Of a stretch of DNA of 64,000 bases, positions 58,601 through 64,000 are shown one piece after another. This stretch comes from Gambelia wislizenii (Eukaryota; Chordata; Lepidosauria; Squamata; Crotaphytidae). The notes under the pieces are model-generated. The model saw only the letters and a program-made list of their open reading frames with translations. It had not been told where the DNA came from and did no database searches. How positions within the stretch are numbered: position 1 is the first letter of the stretch; every line of letters begins with the position of its first letter. Position numbers and translations under genes: made by a program. Where the stretch lies: NCBI GenBank assembly GCA_030847615.1, contig JAUMIR010000003.1, forward strand, positions 69,450,001 through 69,514,000, written 5' to 3'.

Positions 58601-60946
58601 TCCTATTGATGCAGCCCAGAATCACAATTGGTTTTTTAGCTGCCACATCACATTGTTCACTCATGTTCCGCTTGTGGCCTACTTAGACTGTTAGATCTCT
58701 TCTACATGTACTGTTGTCAATCCAGGAGTCATCTATTTTATATCTCTGCATTTCATTTTTTTCTGCCTAAATGACTACATTTCTCCCTGTTGAAATTCAT
58801 TTGGTTAGTTTTGGTCTAGCTCTCAAACCTGTTAAGGTCATTTTGAATTTTGATCCTCTCCTCTGGAGTATTTGTTACCCCTCCTAATTTGGTGTCATCT
58901 GCATGCCCTCTCTTCCATCATCCAAGTCATTGATAAAGATGTTGATTAGTACTGGGCCCAAGACAAAACCCTGTGACACTTCTTTCCAGGATGAAGAGGA
59001 GCCATTGGTTAACATCCTTTGGATTAGGTACAGTCAACCAATTACAAATCCACCTGACAGTAGCATTGTCCAGCTGACACTTTACTAGCTTAATTGCAGG
59101 AATACCATGGGGGACCTTGTCAGAGGCATTACTGAAATCAAGGTATGCTATATTCACAGCATTCCCTTCATCTTCCAAAGTTGTAACTAACAAAAAAAGA
59201 TATAGGATTAGTCTGGCATGACCTGTTTTTGAGAAACCCAGTGCTTACAGACTGACTGTTTAATGATCTGCTCTAGAATCTTTCCTTGTATTGATGTCAG
59301 GCTGACTGGACAATAATTGTTTGGGTGCTCTTCCCTTCCCCCATTTTTGAAGATGGGGACAACATAAGATTATTGCCAGTGGTTCTGAGATTCCTTCTAA
59401 CAATTCTTTTAATACTTGTGGATGTAGTTTATCTGGCCCTGGAGATTTGAATTCATTTAGCGTAGTCAAGTATTTCTGTGCTACTTCTTTACTTATTTAT
59501 TCTGTGCTGCATTTCTCCTACTGCATAATCTACTCCATTTCCCCCAGGTTGGACGCTGTTTTCTTTCTGGGAGAAGACTGAGGCAAAGAAGGTGTTGAGT
59601 AGTTTGGCCTTTTCTCTGTCCCCTGTTAGCATTTCGACATCTCCATACATTAGCCCTACCATTTCATTGGTTTTCCTTTTTCTACGGTCATAACCAAAAA
59701 AGCCCTTTTATTTTTTTCGAACCTCTTTACCAAGCCTGAGCTTGTTCTGTGCTTTAGCTTTTCTGACTTTCTCTCTACAAGTGCTGGCTATTCATTTGAA
59801 TTCTTCTTTGGTAACTCCCCCCTTTTTCCATTTCTTGTACATGTCCCTTTTAAGTCTTAGCTCGGTTGAAAGTTCTGTAGACATCCATCCTGGTTTCTTT
59901 AGACACTTCCCCTTTTTCCTCCTCATTTGAACTGTTTGAAGTTGTGCCTTCAATATCTTACTTTTAAGAAACTCCCATCCATCATGAACTCCATTCTCTT
60001 CCTTTCTGCTCTATCACAAACGCAAGGAGAACATGGTCATTCCCTTCTAAGGTTCCTGCAACTTTTACCCCTTAGTTGTAGTGTCATGCATATAACTGCT
60101 TGTACTTAAACTAAATTGAAATGAACTCATTTTAGATACAGTTTGAATCAACATGAGAAGATGGGAATGCGTTAGCTAAATGCTCTCAATATCCAGGTTT
60201 TACACTCCTCATGTAGAGAGTAATGAGTGTCAGCTGGAGAGTTCCCAGTTGCATGGAGAGTCTCCTGTTCAGACTCATCACTCTCAACAAGCAGAGAGCA
60301 ATGGAAAGAACCCGGAGGGAGCAGGGCTACCATGCTCCTTTCTTCATATGTTGATTCAACGTGTTTCTGAAACAAGTGAGTTACTGCTTATGAACTGTAT
60401 TTGCTATACAATGCTTTTGGTATTTCTTTGGTAGGAATTTCACAATTTTTGCACCGCATTTTGAGCTTTGTCTTTAGCGAATGGTTGTAGTCATTGCATG
60501 TGTGAATAAAAGACAGCTTGTCTACATCACCTTTCCTTTTCCCCCTCTTCAACACTGTGTACCCCCATAACAGTCTTTCTGCAGGATTGAGGGGTCTACT
60601 GAATTTTATGGGCTGTTTCATACAGGGTAGGATTGGGAGGGGGAGTCACCTGAAGACAGGTGCAGTAGCACTATGCAACTGGAGTTCCACTTGTACAAGG
60701 TAACTTAGTCAAATATCAAATGTAACATTTGAAGAAACTTTGTAAGTGAATGTATGTAACTACCCATAAAGGTTTAAACCAGCATGTAAATGCGTTACAA
60801 GTTTTTACGTTCCTGAGTATTTAATTTTTTAAATGGTAGATTAATAGATTGTAATGTCTTTGTTTACAGGAAGTCACAGCTAGTAGTCGCCACTATGTTG
60901 ACAGATTATTTGATCCAGATCCTCAGAAAGTTCTTCAAGGTGTCAT
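52421..60946 (+). CDS. ARMC8: ARMC8, armadillo-repeat protein of the CTLH/GID ubiquitin ligase (first two coding exons only)
   Basis: Exon 1 (52421-52465) encodes [15 protein letters not shown] and ends at a gtgagt donor. Exon 2 (60870-60946) starts after tttacag, encodes [16 protein letters not shown] followed by DPQKVLQGV and two bases of the next codon, and ends at gtaagt. Joined, they match the N-terminus of vertebrate ARMC8 almost residue for residue. ARMC8 is a scaffold subunit of the CTLH complex, which ubiquitinates target proteins. The following exon (family segment DMKNAVIGNN) was not found before base 64000. The gene is divergent from PPP2R3A, with about 27 kb between the start codons. 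Confidence 0.95.
53030..53280 (+). mobile_element. ARMC8: Penelope-like element fragment in ARMC8 intron 1
   Basis: Mirror image of the fragment at 51452-51790: ggggttcacagtatataaac, then gatgccagccacagatgcag, gtgaaacgtcag and cctcacagcccttg. It lies about 0.6 kb right of ARMC8 exon 1. Confidence 0.75.
53626..53680 (+). mobile_element. CR1-like 3' terminus
   Basis: The sequence ggacttgatggcccacaggg followed by actatgattctgtctatga is the plus-strand CR1 3' end with its octamer-like repeats. Only the tail remains. Confidence 0.55.
53700..55020. other. ARMC8 intron 1, no other feature seen
   Basis: AT-rich intronic DNA. A short local repeat (tatctcaatcatat around 54531-54580, with aaccccattgc) is present. 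No exon was recognised. Confidence 0.45.
55025..55460 (-). repeat. L2/CR1-like LINE 3' fragment in ARMC8 intron 1
   Basis: Shares gatttatattctgcttttct, gggattcaaggtggcttaca and the later cctgcctaaataaaagtgtc with the copy at 61670. No intact frame. Confidence 0.5.
55470..57370. other. ARMC8 intron 1, nothing recognised
   Basis: No exon, RNA gene or clear repeat family was identified. Confidence 0.4.
57378..57607 (-). mobile_element. Tigger/pogo-like MITE with TA target duplication
   Basis: Opposite in orientation to the copy at 9268 and closely similar, with ends CAGTCCCTCTGTTTCC and GAAGGGACAACTG between TA dinucleotides. Confidence 0.78.
57822..57910. repeat. 38-bp inverted repeat (hairpin) in ARMC8 intron 1
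   Basis: Arms 57822-57859 and 57873-57910 match at about 34 of 38 positions, including a perfect 26-bp inner stem, around a 13-base loop. It lies 215 bp right of a Tigger MITE. Confidence 0.9.
58056..60090 (-). mobile_element. CR1 LINE, 2-kb degraded copy in ARMC8 intron 1
   Basis: Minus-strand frames give the CR1 C-terminal region ([18 protein letters not shown]), an RT middle ([17 protein letters not shown]), the RT start ([18 protein letters not shown]) and pre-RT linker further right. It ends at the CR1 3' terminus at 58056. Frameshifts and stops are frequent, and about 58670-58900 is the most damaged part. Confidence 0.9.
60870..60946 (+). CDS. ARMC8: ARMC8 coding exon 2
   Basis: This 77-bp exon starts GAAGTCACAGC after a pyrimidine-rich acceptor (ttgtttacag) and ends in phase 2 at gtaagt. 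The peptide [19 protein letters not shown] is a strongly conserved ARMC8 segment. Confidence 0.95.
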
Positions 60947-61660
60947 GTAAGTAATATAAATATTTTTCCTCTGGTGCCCTTGGGTTCTCTGGGTAAATGT
61001 TTTTAATAGTTTGCTTTTTGCAATGAATGTGTGAACTGCACATCACTTGTTCTTTTCTGAGGAATTACTGGGGCATGGTATTTACATACTATCTTTCTGT
61101 AACATATAACGTTAGAGAACAGTCTCTCCACATAATTTCCTAAATCATGCCTACTGTTTTACCTTTTAAGCCAGATAGAAACCTTTTCGTTTGTTAATTC
61201 ATACAAATACTCACTGCAGCTGAGATGTGAGTCCCAACATGTAAACATCGATAATTTTAAAAGTGATTTTTAATTTTTTTAATTTAACAGCATTTTAATT
61301 TTGGTAAATGAATGTCTTTACAAATAACAAGGCCAATAGTAAAGTATAAATTTAATGCAAGTTTGTTTAACTTGTAAGCTACAAAAATTAATTTAGCCTC
61401 TCAACATGAACTATGAGCTATGATAATCTATCAGATTGGCTTTGTTTGGAAGTGCAGTGTTAAAGCATAAGAGTAGACTGGGCCTGAAAGAGTAGACTGG
61501 AAGTATCCACTTCTATTTCAGATTCACCACAGTCAGGTGGATTTTCTGAGCCCTAAAACCAGTTTAGTCTTACAGTGGTTGTCGAAATAACCATGCTGAT
61601 TGAATTAGTTAAAGGTACCTTCATAAATTATAGTTTGAAATGGGCTTGTTTTAGCAAAGC
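60947..61660. other. ARMC8 intron 2, left part
   Basis: AT-rich intronic DNA with no feature recognised. Confidence 0.4.
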
Positions 61661-61669
61661 CATAGTGAA

Positions 61670-62640
61670 GATTATTTATTTATTTTATATGCACACGCGC
61701 GCGCGCGCGCGCACACACACACACACATATAATTATTGCATTTCTAAGCCAACTTTCTCCCAGAATGTCTGAAAAATATTCACAATAACATTAAAAACAG
61801 TAAAACTACATAAAACAATATAAAAACATTTTAGAAACAGAGGTTTTAAAAGATAGATAAAACATTCCTATAAAAAAAGCTCCCCTGCTTAGATGTTAAA
61901 AGCCTGTTTGAATAAAAATGTCTTTGCCTGCTGACGAAAGGAAAACAGGGAGGGGGGTCAGCCTAGCCTCCTGAGGAAGGGAGTTCCGGGGGTGGGAGCA
62001 GCAACCGAGAAGGTTCTCTTTTATGTCCTCACCAAGTGAGCCTGTGATGGTGGCGGGACCAAGAGAACGCCTTTCTCTGTGGATTTCAGAACTCTAGCAG
62101 TTTTGTATCGGGAAGTAAGGTATTTCAGATAGTTTGAACCCAAGCTGTATAGGGCTTTATAAGTCATGACCAGCACTTTGAACTGAACCACTCTAGTGAA
62201 GCTGTTTTAACAAGGGAGTTACATGCTCCGTATAACTGCCCCAGTCAGCATTCTGACTGTAGCATTTTGGACCTGCTGAAGTTTCTGAAAAGTTTCCAAT
62301 GGAAGCCCCATGTAGAGTGCTTTAAAGTAATCCAAATGGGATGCGATCAAGATATGTGTCACTGTGGCCAGATCTGCTGTCTCAAGGAATGGATACAGCT
62401 GGCGCACTAGTTTTACCTGTGCAAATGCACTCCTGGCCACTGCTGAAACCTGTGTGTCCAGGCTCAGAATCGAGTCCAGGAGAACATCCAAGCTGCAAGC
62501 CTGAGATTTCAGGGGAAGTGTAACCCCATCCAACACAGGCAGAGTCCCTGTTCCCTGATCTGCCTTTGACTGGCCGGGAGCACCTCTGTCTTGACTAGAT
62601 TAAGGTTCAATTTGTTTGGGCGTCCAGATGTCCCCACTGT
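61670..62640 (-). mobile_element. L2-like LINE fragment with reverse-transcriptase C-terminal remnant
   Basis: The minus-strand frame at 62219-62536 encodes LGVLLDP-like SLDVLLDSILSLDTQVSAVA, ASHLDYFKALYMGLPLETF and QNATVRMLTGA, characteristic of L2-group reverse transcriptases. The remainder down to about 61670 is the 3' region also seen at 55025, 50250 and 10028. It lies in ARMC8 intron 2. Confidence 0.8.
61692..61727. repeat. Alternating CA/CG/CA microsatellite
   Basis: The run is cacacgcgcgcgcgcgcgcg followed by cacacacacacacaca, an uninterrupted purine-pyrimidine alternation of about 36 bp. Confidence 0.92.
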
Positions 62641-62647
62641 GGACTAG

Positions 62648-63082
62648 TGTGTCAGTTTGTATTCAGTATGGTACGTGTGTGTGACTGTTCTCTTGTTCAG
62701 TGTGAGGACAGAGTCAGAATTAACAGAATAAACAAAATAACAATTAGTCCAACTTTATTTTCATAACATACAGAGTGGTTGTTGTTTAATCAGGTACCAG
62801 TGCTTAGTTCTAGCTATAAGTAGTATTCCACTAAGTTGTGTCAGACCTTTGTTTTCCAAAACACTTAAACAGCCAGTATACAGTCCCTCCACACTGAATC
62901 TCACAACTCACTCATCCAGCTGATGCTCTCAACTCCCAACTCTCAACTGAGTTCTCTCTCTCCTCCCCCAGAGCCAAGCATCTCCCTTTCTAACATTCTG
63001 TTCCCAGTAGCCCCTCCTTCACAGCCTCTCTGATATGTGATTGGCTGTCTTGAAGCCAAGTTTGCCTAATGCCTCTGTCACA
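62648..63082 (-). repeat. Possible solo LTR
   Basis: On the minus strand it starts TGTGACAGAGGC and ends CTGACACA, with an AATAAA about 110-140 bp from that end and a CCAATCA box near 63045. No matching target duplication was found, and a relative lies at about 44880-45270. The retroelement class is uncertain. Confidence 0.4.
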
Positions 63083-64000
63083 TCCTAACCCAAAATGGGA
63101 ACAAAAGTTTCTTAGCTTCTTCTTGTAGTCAAGGATTGACTTTGTATGCTCAAAGTTTGCATAGACTCATTCTTGTAGTACTAAAGAATGATTTATTTGT
63201 TACATCCACATGAGGCCAGCAAGTTGAAAAACTAGTTGATTTTTTTGCAGAATAAATGGTAGTAGGAAATCTGATTTCTAAGATTACATACTACAAGTGA
63301 GCCATTGGCACATTCCAGGCATGGCAGAGACCTTGGCTTTCCACTTTGAATGACTTGTGCTTAGACCCAGGCTTATATACTTCTTCTGTCCTGCATTTGC
63401 TGTGGGGAAGTTGAAAGTATTTGCAATTACAATGTGTCATGACATGGGCTTTTTAAAAATCTCAGACAAAGAAAGGTCTTGCCCAGCAACCATCAGCCAT
63501 TCTTTCTGGAAAGATCTGATCACTTAATTTTCAAGAAAGTAAAATCCAAACATAGGGGTTGACTCCAAGGTAATATAACTATTATATTTAGGTTGTTTAT
63601 ATTTAGGTTGTTTAAAGATTCTTCTGGGTTCTAGATTAGTTAGACTGCACATTGTATCAGAAATAAGTATTCCAAAACTGGTCCCTTTATTGAAATCAGT
63701 CTGTGAATTAGATTAACAGCCTTCATGAAACTGATTGAGACTTGCAGTTCTAATTTTTAATCAATTTCTCAGAAATAAGTTAATAGAACATAATTAGAAT
63801 CTACTTAAATGTTCCAGAGCTTTTAGCATCTGGGGTTAAATAGTTAAGATGCCTGATTAGACGTTTAACTGATTGCATCCCAAGTTAGCTGTGCTCTATA
63901 ACCTTTCCTGACAACTGTCTCTTTTCTCTTCCTGATCTTTCACCTACAGACTTTTTCCCAAAGCAGGAAAAGTAATAGAATGGGACAAATCAGTTTGCTA
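63083..64000. other. ARMC8 intron 2, right part
   Basis: No ARMC8 exon 3 match was found up to the window end. A short duplicated atatttaggttgttta occurs near 63594-63614. Confidence 0.4.

Overview
This window is vertebrate nuclear DNA, most likely from a lizard or snake. Single-copy vertebrate exons lie in AT-rich DNA crowded with CR1, RTE/BovB- or Vingi-type and L2-like LINEs, tRNA- and 5S-rRNA-derived SINEs, Penelope-like fragments, a Ty1/copia element and many hAT, Tc1/mariner (pogo/Tigger) and Harbinger-like DNA transposons. The species cannot be named from sequence alone.

Two protein-coding genes are supported, and they diverge from each other. PPP2R3A (PP2A regulatory subunit B'' alpha) is on the minus strand from about 25.2 kb down to 2.1 kb. 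The large first coding exon of the long isoform (PR130 type), the alternative first exon of the short isoform (PR72 type, starting MMIK) and eleven shared exons are all visible with GT/AG sites in compatible phase. Only the last coding exon is missing, and it should lie left of base 1. ARMC8 is on the plus strand: exon 1 (52421-52465) sits in a CpG island and exon 2 is at 60870-60946. The rest of the gene lies to the right of the window.

Layout: 1-1288, 5' part of a copia-type LTR retrotransposon (minus). 2.1-25.2 kb, PPP2R3A exons, with introns holding SINEs, MITEs and a 1.9-kb Harbinger-like element carrying a TG/GA minisatellite. 25.2-35.4 kb, upstream DNA or a 5'-UTR intron with a 64-bp palindrome, a hAT element, a CR1 copy and a Tigger-like element. 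34.7-35.4 kb, a composite hAT element. 35.4-37.1 kb, a CpG island that is the best candidate for the PPP2R3A promoter. 37-51 kb, repeat-rich intergenic DNA including a LINE split by a MITE, two 5S-derived SINEs and a 2.0-kb hAT-like element full of GC-rich tandem repeats. 51-53.3 kb, nested LINE and Penelope fragments flanking the ARMC8 CpG island. 53-64 kb, ARMC8 introns 1 and 2 with CR1, L2-like and LTR remnants.

The two genes have separate jobs: PP2A targeting for PPP2R3A, and the CTLH/GID ubiquitin ligase for ARMC8. Nothing here suggests an operon-like link. The most interesting material is the transposon architecture: composite, satellite-carrying and foldback elements with intact target-site duplications, and a copia element that appears to prime from the anticodon region of initiator tRNA-Met.
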